From Gammaproteobacteria bacterium (lineage in GTDB: Bacteria; Pseudomonadota; Gammaproteobacteria; Burkholderiales; Thiobacillaceae): a stretch of DNA of 5,662 nucleotides. The stretch is from positions 1 to 5,662 of the forward strand of contig JAHJNP010000250.1 of assembly GCA_018820745.1 (NCBI GenBank). Reading direction: 5' to 3'. Made by a program: the position numbers and the translations under genes. Position 1 is the stretch's first letter; each line of letters opens with the position of its first letter. The notes under the pieces are model-generated. The model made no database searches. It was given only the letters and a program-made list of their open reading frames with translations, and had not been told where the DNA came from. Of this stretch, positions 1 to 5,132 are shown piece by piece.

Positions 1-463
1 CTGGAACGACGTCTCGCGCGCGCAGTTCGAGGCGGCCGGGCTCAAGGTGCTGGTCGAAAGCGCGGAAGCCGGCGTGCACCTGGCGGTGAGCCACGACGGC
101 CTGCGTACCGTGTTCTTCCAGGGCCATCCCGAATACGACACGGTGTCGCTGCTAAAGGAATACAAGCGCGACCTGCTGCTGGCCGCGGCCGGAAACCTGT
201 CCCATTGGCCGCCCTTCCCGGCGCGCTACTTCGACCGCCAGGCGCAGGCCCTGCTGACAGAATTCGCCCGCCGCACGCAGGCGGGCGAGACGCTGGCCTT
301 CCCCGAGGCGCTCCTGCTGCCGCTGATCGACAACACCTGGCACGACACCGCCGAGGCGGTGATCGGCAACTGGATCGGCTGCGTCTATCAGGTGACCCAC
401 CGCGAGCGCGGCCTGCCCTTCATGCCCGGCATCGACCCCAACAACCCGCTCAATCTCGAATGA
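1..463 (+). CDS. metA: Homoserine O-acyltransferase, MetA family (3' part, 5' end outside the window)
   Basis: This is the C-terminal 153 residues, read from base 2, of an enzyme that acylates L-homoserine with succinyl-CoA or acetyl-CoA, the first committed step of methionine synthesis in the cytoplasm. The fold is glutamine-amidotransferase-like. The MetA signature GHPEYD is intact, with the catalytic His codon at 125-127 and the catalytic Glu codon at 131-133. The start of the visible part (WNDVSR) and the ending (GNWIGCVYQVT, then a short tail) also line up with E. coli MetA. About 111 residues follow the catalytic His, against roughly 74 in E. coli MetA, so this belongs to a longer subfamily with extra sequence between the YFxxxxQAL region and the DNTW motif. 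The residue that separates acetyl- from succinyl-transferases lies upstream of the window, so donor specificity cannot be judged. The TGA stop overlaps the next ATG as ATGA. Confidence 0.88.
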   Translation, partial: WNDVSRAQFEAAGLKVLVESAEAGVHLAVSHDGLRTVFFQGHPEYDTVSLLKEYKRDLLLAAAGNLSHWPPFPARYFDRQAQALLTEFARRTQAGETLAFPEALLLPLIDNTWHDTAEAVIGNWIGCVYQVTHRERGLPFMPGIDPNNPLNLE

Positions 464-1554
464 GCGAAGCAAGCGCGCGCTTCGACGAGGCACAGGGCGC
501 GCTGATCGCCAGCGGCGTCTGGCATGCCGATGCCGCGTCCGCACTGCCGAAACTGACCGGCAAGTCGGTGCGCATCCTCGACGGCGCCGGCGTCACCCAG
601 CTCGACACCAACGGCGCGTGGCTGCTGCTCGCCGCCGCGCGCCCGCAGGCCGGCGACCCGCTGCCGGAGCTGCGCGGCTTCCAGCCGCAGCATCTGGCGA
701 TGTTCAAGCTGGTGGCACCGCACAGCGCAGCCACCGCGGCACAGGCCAGGCCGTCCCACGCAGGCTTGCTCGCGCTCACCGGGCGCGGCTCGCTGGGGGT
801 ATGGGGTCATCTCGTCGGCCTGCTTGACTTTGTCGGCCGCTTGGCCATTGAACTGGCGACGCTGATGGGCCGTCCTGAGCGTTGGCGCTGGCGCGAATTC
901 GGCGCCCAGGTGAACCAGGTATTCGTCGGTGCGATTCCCATCGTGATCGGCATGCTGTTCCTGCTCGGCGTGGTGTTCGCCTACCTGCTGGGTTCGCAGG
1001 CGCAGCAATACGGCGCCAACATCTTTGTCGTCGACGGTCTGCTGCTGGCCATCCTGCGCGAGATCTCGCCGGTCATCGTCGCCGTCCTGGTGGCCGGGCG
1101 CACCGGCGCCGCCATCACCGCGCAGCTCGGCACCATGAAGGTGACCGAGGAAATCGATGCCATCGCCACGCTCGGGCTGTCTCCGCTGGCGGTGCTGGTG
1201 ATCCCGCGTATCCTGGCCTTGCTGCTTGCCCTGCCGCTGCTGGTCTTCATCGGCGACATTGCCGGGATCGCCGGCGGCATGCTGGTGGTGGAGGGGCAAC
1301 TGGATATTTCCAAACCCATCTTCATCGACCGGGTGGTCGAGGTGCTGGACCTGAAAACCCTGCTGGTGGGGCTGGGCAAGGCGCCGGTGTTTGCTGTCTT
1401 CATCGCGCTGATCGCATGCCGCATGGGGCTCTCGGTCACCCGCGACGCGCGCAGCGTCGGCGCCAATACCACCTCCACCGTGGTGCAGAGCCTGGTCGCC
1501 ATCATCATCCTCAACGCCATTTTTGCCGTCATGTTCGTGAAGCTCGATATCTGA
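460..1554 (+). CDS. mlaE: MlaE-family ABC transporter permease with fused N-terminal STAS domain
   Basis: This 364-residue inner-membrane permease is the membrane core of an MCE lipid transporter. Residues 1 to about 95 form a STAS-like domain with the signature LDTNGA at 48-53, resembling the VDTGG of E. coli MlaB. Residues from about 110 to 364 are the MlaE/YrbE permease. This part has an amphipathic lead-in, about five hydrophobic segments, and the family motifs ExxP (201-204), GRTGA (213-217) and LGTMKVTEEIDA (223-234). E. coli MlaE is about 260 residues, and the excess here is the STAS part. I chose the ATG at 460 because it overlaps the previous stop as ATGA and the STAS domain begins directly after it. 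The same reading frame stays open further upstream, but that stretch is a shadow of the metA-type gene. No clear Shine-Dalgarno is seen, so translation is probably coupled. The gene overlaps the ATPase gene by one base. The family is clear; the exact lipid substrate is unknown. Confidence 0.93.
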   Translation: MSEASARFDEAQGALIASGVWHADAASALPKLTGKSVRILDGAGVTQLDTNGAWLLLAAARPQAGDPLPELRGFQPQHLAMFKLVAPHSAATAAQARPSHAGLLALTGRGSLGVWGHLVGLLDFVGRLAIELATLMGRPERWRWREFGAQVNQVFVGAIPIVIGMLFLLGVVFAYLLGSQAQQYGANIFVVDGLLLAILREISPVIVAVLVAGRTGAAITAQLGTMKVTEEIDAIATLGLSPLAVLVIPRILALLLALPLLVFIGDIAGIAGGMLVVEGQLDISKPIFIDRVVEVLDLKTLLVGLGKAPVFAVFIALIACRMGLSVTRDARSVGANTTSTVVQSLVAIIILNAIFAVMFVKLDI

Positions 1555-2321
1555 TGCCCGACAACGTGATCGACGTCCGCGACCTCTCCACCACGCTCGG
1601 TGGACACAGCATTCACCGCGATTTGAGTCTTTCCGTTGCGCGCGGCGAAGTGGTGGGCCTGATTGGCGGCAGCGGTTCCGGCAAGTCGGTGCTGCTGCGT
1701 GAAATCATCGGTCTGCTGAAGCCGCAGGCGGGCCGCATCGAGCTGTTCGGGCAGTCGGTATGGGAGAGTTCGCCCGAACAGATGAACGCGTTGCGGCGGC
1801 GCTTCGGCGTGCTGTTCCAGGATGGCGCGCTGTTTTCCTCGATGAACGTGGAGGACAACGTCGCCACCCCGCTGTTCGAACACACCGACCTGCCGCATGC
1901 CACCTGTCGCCAGTTGGCGCGACTGAAGCTCGCCCTGGCCGGGCTGCCGCCGGACGCTGCAACGAAGCGCCCGAGCGAGCTCTCCGGCGGCATGCGCAAG
2001 CGGGTGGCGCTGGCGCGCGCGCTGGCGTTGGACCCCGAGCTGCTGTTTCTGGACGAGCCGACCTCGGGTCTCGACCCCACATCGGCGCGCGCCTTCGATG
2101 CGCTGATCCGGCTGCTGGCCGACAGCCTCGGCCTCACCGTATTCCTCGTCACCCATGACTTGGATACACTGTTTTCGATTATCGACCGTGTCATCGTGCT
2201 GTCGAACGGCCGCGTGCTGGGCAGCGGCACGGTGGCCGAACTGAAAACCATCGACGATCCGTGGCTGCGCGATTACTTCGCCGCGCGGGTGCCGAAAGAG
2301 GAAGCTACGCATGGAAACTGA
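1554..2321 (+). CDS. mlaF: MlaF-like ABC transporter ATP-binding protein
   Basis: This 255-residue cytoplasmic ATPase powers the MCE transporter by binding the MlaE-type permease. All nucleotide-binding motifs are intact: Walker A GGSGSGKS at 38-45, Q-loop Gln at 89 within FQDGALF, signature LSGGM at 143-147, Walker B LLFLDE at 163-168 with catalytic Glu168, D-loop SGLD, and switch His201. The FQDGALFSSMNVEDN stretch and the LSGGMRKRVALARA signature are typical of the MlaF/Mkl branch rather than of amino-acid or sugar importers. Length is close to E. coli MlaF (about 269). I chose the ATG at 1554 because it shares its A with the TGA stop of the permease gene and places Walker A at the usual distance from the N-terminus. 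The open frame upstream of 1554 is antiparallel-free shadow coding within the permease gene. The 3' end overlaps the MCE gene by 11 bases. Confidence 0.95.
   Translation: MPDNVIDVRDLSTTLGGHSIHRDLSLSVARGEVVGLIGGSGSGKSVLLREIIGLLKPQAGRIELFGQSVWESSPEQMNALRRRFGVLFQDGALFSSMNVEDNVATPLFEHTDLPHATCRQLARLKLALAGLPPDAATKRPSELSGGMRKRVALARALALDPELLFLDEPTSGLDPTSARAFDALIRLLADSLGLTVFLVTHDLDTLFSIIDRVIVLSNGRVLGSGTVAELKTIDDPWLRDYFAARVPKEEATHGN
2297..2304 (+). promoter_or_regulatory. Ribosome binding site of the MCE gene, inside the ATPase gene
   Basis: AGAGGAAG lies 6 bases before the ATG at 2311, within the last codons of the ATPase gene. It supports the 11-base overlapping start of the MCE gene. Confidence 0.6.
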
Positions 2322-3258
2322 AGGCCGCTACACCCTGGTGGGCATCCTGGTGCTGATGGTGATCGCGCTGATGACGCTGGCCATCGTGTGGCTGGCGGGC
2401 GGGGCCGACCGCATCGCGTACCAGTCCTACACCATCTATTTCAAACAGCAGTCGCTCGACGGGCTGGCAGTCGGCAGCCCGGTGAAGATACGAGGCATCA
2501 AGGTCGGCGTGGTCGATGGCTACCGCTTTGCCGAAGATGACGACGAAGCCGTCAGCGTGACTGCGCGCATCGACGAGGGCGTGCCGGTGCACGTCGGCGC
2601 CGCGGCCTACATCAAGCGCAACCTGGTGACCGGCATCGCATCGGTTGAAATCGACAACGGACCGAGCGGCAGCCCGCTGCTGGTCGAGGCGCCCCCCGGC
2701 GAACGCTATCCAGTCATCGCGGAGGGCAGTTCCGACATCGACAAGGTCGCCACCGCGGTGTCGCGGCTGGCGGAAAACGGCGCGCAGGTGGTGGAGCGCA
2801 TGAACACGCTGCTGTCGGACGAAAACCAGCGCGCCATCAGCCAGACGCTCGCCAACCTCAACGAGCTGTCCGGCCATCTGGCCGCCAACAAGCAGAGCCT
2901 CGACGCCGTGGTGCAGGGCATCCGCGACGCCTCCGACGAATTCCGCTTTGCCGGTGCCAGCATCAGCCAGGCTGCCACCCGAGCCGAAGGCAGCATTATC
3001 AGCATCGGCGAGAACGCCAACGCGACGCTGAAGGAGGCCACCGTCGCGATGGAAAAACTGCAACGCGAAGCCAGCCTGATTTCCGGGCAAATCCAGCAGC
3101 TCACCGAAACCAGCACGCTGGAGCTGACCAACGTCAGCCGCGACGTGCGCACCAGCGCCGACACCCTCACTACCGCCGGGCAGCGCCTGTCCAACCCGCG
3201 CGCCATCCTGTTCGGCCCGGGCCAGCAGCAGCTCGGGCCCGGAGAAAAACTGCCATGA
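2311..3258 (+). CDS. mlaD: MCE (MlaD-like) substrate-binding protein, inner-membrane anchored
   Basis: This 315-residue protein is the periplasmic lipid-binding component of the ABC transporter. It has a short cytoplasmic start (METEGRY), one membrane segment at about 9-29, and an MCE domain at about 37-117 with the core motif L52-x-x-GSPVKIRGIKVGVV. A linker leads to a long predicted helical region at about 140-290, rich in Ala, Gln, Ser and Leu, with the recognisable LSDENQRAISQTLANLNEL patch. The C-terminal tail, NPRAILFGPG followed by GPGEKLP, resembles the tail I recall in other long MlaD-like proteins. E. coli MlaD is about 183 residues, so the extra length is the helical tail. MCE proteins form hexameric rings, and longer ones build tunnels or needles across the periplasm. 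A similar role here is inference. The start is fixed by the Shine-Dalgarno at 2297-2304 and by the TM segment directly after it. Confidence 0.93.
   Translation: METEGRYTLVGILVLMVIALMTLAIVWLAGGADRIAYQSYTIYFKQQSLDGLAVGSPVKIRGIKVGVVDGYRFAEDDDEAVSVTARIDEGVPVHVGAAAYIKRNLVTGIASVEIDNGPSGSPLLVEAPPGERYPVIAEGSSDIDKVATAVSRLAENGAQVVERMNTLLSDENQRAISQTLANLNELSGHLAANKQSLDAVVQGIRDASDEFRFAGASISQAATRAEGSIISIGENANATLKEATVAMEKLQREASLISGQIQQLTETSTLELTNVSRDVRTSADTLTTAGQRLSNPRAILFGPGQQQLGPGEKLP
3241..3244 (+). promoter_or_regulatory. Ribosome binding site of the lipoprotein gene
   Basis: GGAG lies 10 bases before the ATG at 3255, within the final codons of the MCE gene. It supports the ATGA-overlap start that gives an intact lipoprotein signal peptide. 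Confidence 0.5.
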
Positions 3259-3890
3259 AACCCGCCCTTTTTCTGCCGGCGCTGGGGCTTGCCCTCGGGC
3301 TGGCCGGCTGCGTCAATTTTGGCGAACGGTCCAATACCCGCACCGTGGTGAATTACGTGCTGAACGATCCTGCACTGAACGACCCCGCACCAGTGCGTGC
3401 TGACGTCCCGCAGGACGGGATGGCAGCGCGGCGGGTGCCGACCTTGCTGGTGCTCGACACCACCACCGGCGGCTTTTACGACACCGAGCAGATTGTTTTC
3501 AGCCGCAGTGCCGGCACCCGCGGCCAATACCAGTTCGCGCGCTGGACCGAGCGCCCCGGCAAGCGCTTCGCCGACCTCATGCGCGCCCGCCTCGCCCGCC
3601 TGGGTGCCTGGAACGTCAGCGCCGCCGGCGGCTATGTGCGCGGCGACATGCTGCTGGACACCGAACTGATCGAGTTCTATCACGACGCCGCCAGCGAGCC
3701 GGGCCAGATGCGGCTGGTGCTGCGCGCCGAACTGGTGGACCTGAAACAGCGCACCCTGCTGGGGCGCCGCGTCTTCGAGCAGCAGGTGCCGTTGGCGACC
3801 TATGATGCGGCCGGTGCCGCGCAGGCAGCCAATCTGGCGGTCAGCCGCGCACTTGACGAGCTGGCCGCCTGGCTCGCCATGCGCCAATAA
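3255..3890 (+). CDS. ABC-type transport auxiliary lipoprotein (PqiC-like, PF03886 family)
   Basis: This 211-residue lipoprotein has a signal peptide of basic start plus hydrophobic core and a lipobox LAGC at 16-19, so Cys19 should be lipidated. The next residues are Val and Asn, not the Asp at +2 that retains lipoproteins in the inner membrane, so outer-membrane location is expected. The mature part fits the ABC_trans_aux family, for example FARWTERPGKRFADLM in mid-protein, a beta-rich centre (VRGDMLLDTELIEFYHD, LVLRAELVDL) and a closing Ala-rich helix. Members such as E. coli PqiC are outer-membrane partners of MCE proteins. Its place directly after the MCE gene, with a 4-base overlap, supports that role. 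A tandem LNDPA-LNDPA peptide repeat occurs at 36-45. The family call is from pattern recognition, without an alignment; pqiC itself is not claimed as the symbol because pqiA and pqiB are absent. Confidence 0.85.
   Translation: MKPALFLPALGLALGLAGCVNFGERSNTRTVVNYVLNDPALNDPAPVRADVPQDGMAARRVPTLLVLDTTTGGFYDTEQIVFSRSAGTRGQYQFARWTERPGKRFADLMRARLARLGAWNVSAAGGYVRGDMLLDTELIEFYHDAASEPGQMRLVLRAELVDLKQRTLLGRRVFEQQVPLATYDAAGAAQAANLAVSRALDELAAWLAMRQ
3360..3389 (+). repeat. Two-copy 15-base tandem repeat inside the lipoprotein gene
   Basis: Two adjacent 15-base units (3360-3374 and 3375-3389) differ at two positions, both silent third-codon T/C changes. Each encodes LNDPA. The repeat lies in the N-terminal linker after the lipidated Cys and keeps the frame. 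Confidence 0.8.
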
Positions 3891-3920
3891 GCGCCTACAA
3901 TCCAGACAGATCACAATAAA

Positions 3921-3928
3921 AGGAGAGA
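3921..3928 (+). promoter_or_regulatory. Strong Shine-Dalgarno of the DUF4426 gene
   Basis: AGGAGAGA lies 4 bases before the ATG at 3933 (its AGGAG core 7 bases before), in the 42-base gap after the lipoprotein gene. It is the best ribosome binding site in the window. It fixes the start and indicates translation independent of the upstream gene, unlike the overlapping genes before it. Confidence 0.7.
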
Positions 3929-3932
3929 GACC

Positions 3933-4361
3933 ATGAAGCGCCTGCTTGCCGCCCTGTGCCTGTGTTCCGTCACCGCCGTTGCGCATGCCGAAATCTCGCA
4001 AAAATTCGGCCCGCTCGAAGTCCACTACAACGCCCTCACCACCGATGAACTGCAGCCCGAGGTCGCGCGCGCCTACAAGATCGAGCGCAGCAAGACGCGC
4101 GGACTGGTCACGATGTCGGTGCTGAAACAGAACGACGTTGGCGTGCGCTCGCCGGTGCCGGCCAAGCTCACCGTCTATGTCACCAATCTCAACCAGCAAC
4201 TGGCCAGTGTGGAGATGCGCGAGATCAAGGAAGGCACTGCGATTTACTATCTGGGCGAATTCCGCGTCACCCCGCCCGACACGTTGAAATTCACCGCCAC
4301 CGTCGAAGTGGCCGGCGAACCCAGGCGCGAGATGGTTTTCAGCCAGAAGTTCTACAGGTAA
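3933..4361 (+). CDS. DUF4426 family exported protein
   Basis: This 142-residue protein has a classical signal peptide: MKRLL, a hydrophobic core, and an AHA cleavage site before Glu20. The mature periplasmic part is about 123 residues. Its features match my recollection of DUF4426: KFGPLEVHYNALTTDELQPE near the start, AraYkIeRSKTRGLVTMSVL next, then beta-strand-rich sequence ending in VFSQKFYR. The mature protein has no Cys, no membrane segment and no obvious catalytic motif, so a small all-beta binding or structural role is plausible. The function of the family is not established. It follows the MCE operon by 42 bases and may be read through from it or have its own promoter; a TACAAT at 3896-3901 is present without a convincing -35. 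From memory, DUF4426 genes in Pseudomonas lie near metX/metW, which is notable given the MetA-type gene 3.5 kb upstream. Confidence 0.85.
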   Translation: MKRLLAALCLCSVTAVAHAEISQKFGPLEVHYNALTTDELQPEVARAYKIERSKTRGLVTMSVLKQNDVGVRSPVPAKLTVYVTNLNQQLASVEMREIKEGTAIYYLGEFRVTPPDTLKFTATVEVAGEPRREMVFSQKFYR

Positions 4362-4369
4362 GCCGCCAG

Positions 4370-4390
4370 CGCCGTGGCTTCGGGCCGGCG
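4370..4390. terminator. Possible hairpin between convergent genes
   Basis: In the 52-base gap between the DUF4426 and TauE/SafE-like stops, CGCCG (4370-4374) pairs with CGGCG (4386-4390). The apex contains a TTCG tetraloop (4379-4382) closed by a C-G pair, though one or two positions between apex and stem do not pair well. There is no T-run on either side, so it is not a textbook intrinsic terminator. Position between convergent genes is the main argument. Confidence 0.25.
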
Positions 4391-4413
4391 CGTGCTGGGC
4401 GCGCGTCGCTGTT

Positions 4414-5094
4414 TCAGGCGTTCGCGAACGTCGAATAAGCCAGCGTGAGCAGGCCCCATACGCCAAATCCCGCCACCATCAGGCCTGCCGCTCGGCGCGT
4501 CCACAGTCGTTGCATGAAAGGCTGAATCTGCCGGGCGAACAGGCCCATCCCCAACAAATTCGGCAGCGTGCCGAGCCCGAATGCCAGCATCAGTGCGGCG
4601 CCGGACGTGGCGCTGCCCGCGGCCAACGCCGACACCAGCACCGAATACACCAGCCCACAGGGCAGCCAGCCCCAGGCCATGCCCGCCAGCACCGCCTGCG
4701 GCAGCGACTTCACCGGCAGCAGTTTCTGGAACAGCGGCTTCACCACGCGCCACAGCACCCCGCCGGCACGCTCGAAGATCAGCACCCACTGATTGAAGCC
4801 GGCCAGATACAGGCCGAGCAGGATCATCACGACCTGCGCCAGCACATACAACAGCATCTGCACCGGCATGAAATCCGCCAGTTTGAGCGAGGCGCCGAGC
4901 GCGCCGGCCAGCGCGCCGAACAGCACATAAGACGACACCCGTCCCAGGTTGTAGGCCAGATGCATGCGGAACGGCGGCTGCGTGCCGTCGGCGCGGAACG
5001 AAAATGCCGCGACGATGCCGCCGCACATGCCGACGCAGTGCACCCCGCCGAGCAGGCCGGCGAGGAGGGCGGCGAGAAGGGAGAATTCGATCAT
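4414..5094 (-). CDS. TauE/SafE-like membrane protein (UreH/DsbD_2 type)
   Basis: This 226-residue integral inner-membrane protein has about six hydrophobic segments. Conserved motifs are HCVGMCGG at 19-26, NLGR at 49-52 and WGWLPCGLVY at 141-150. The three cysteines, two in the first helix region and one in the second half, recall the transmembrane electron-carrier and metal-linked branch of this superfamily (DsbD/CcdA and UreH relatives). Annotation pipelines usually label it sulfite exporter TauE/SafE, but sulfite export is not supported here. Relatives are often found near cbb3 oxidase assembly genes, and copper delivery or reductant transfer are possible roles; this is inference. The ATG at 5094 is the only reasonable start, because an in-frame TAA lies at 5101-5103 and the first helix begins at once. 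No Shine-Dalgarno is visible. The gene follows the AmpG-type gene by 38 bases on the same strand. Confidence 0.87.
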   Translation of the reverse strand: MIEFSLLAALLAGLLGGVHCVGMCGGIVAAFSFRADGTQPPFRMHLAYNLGRVSSYVLFGALAGALGASLKLADFMPVQMLLYVLAQVVMILLGLYLAGFNQWVLIFERAGGVLWRVVKPLFQKLLPVKSLPQAVLAGMAWGWLPCGLVYSVLVSALAAGSATSGAALMLAFGLGTLPNLLGMGLFARQIQPFMQRLWTRRAAGLMVAGFGVWGLLTLAYSTFANA

Positions 5095-5132
5095 GGTTGT
5101 TTACACACAGGACGGAAGGTCAGGAGTCAGCC

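Noticed and set aside
205..459. Upstream extension of the permease reading frame into the metA-type gene
   Set aside because: The extra sequence is a frame shadow of the acyltransferase, and the ATGA overlap at 460 gives a natural start.
882..1553. Upstream extension of the ATPase reading frame
   Set aside because: The extension is an out-of-frame reading of the permease gene with Arg/Ala/His-rich sequence. The ATG at 1554 gives a normal-length ATPase.
388..2312. Long - strand open frames (388-1299 and 981-2312) opposite the permease and ATPase genes
   Set aside because: They are low-complexity translations opposite genes with clear family motifs; no independent start signals or domains.
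3896..3901. TACAAT as a -10 promoter element for the DUF4426 gene
   Set aside because: It is a good -10 match, but nothing like TTGACA lies 16-18 bases upstream. The TTGACG at 3853 is 37 bases away, which is too far. It remains possible but unsupported.
2706..4466. 586-codon open frame on the - strand across the MCE, lipoprotein and DUF4426 genes
   Set aside because: It lies antisense to three well-supported genes, its translation is rich in His, Gln and Arg without recognisable domains, and it is the usual shadow of high-GC third-position codon use.
5095..5132. Terminator or regulatory hairpin between the ampG-type and TauE/SafE-like genes
   Set aside because: The only repeat seen is a short direct TCAG-GAG-TCAG; there is no inverted repeat with a T-run, and the same-strand spacing fits an operon.
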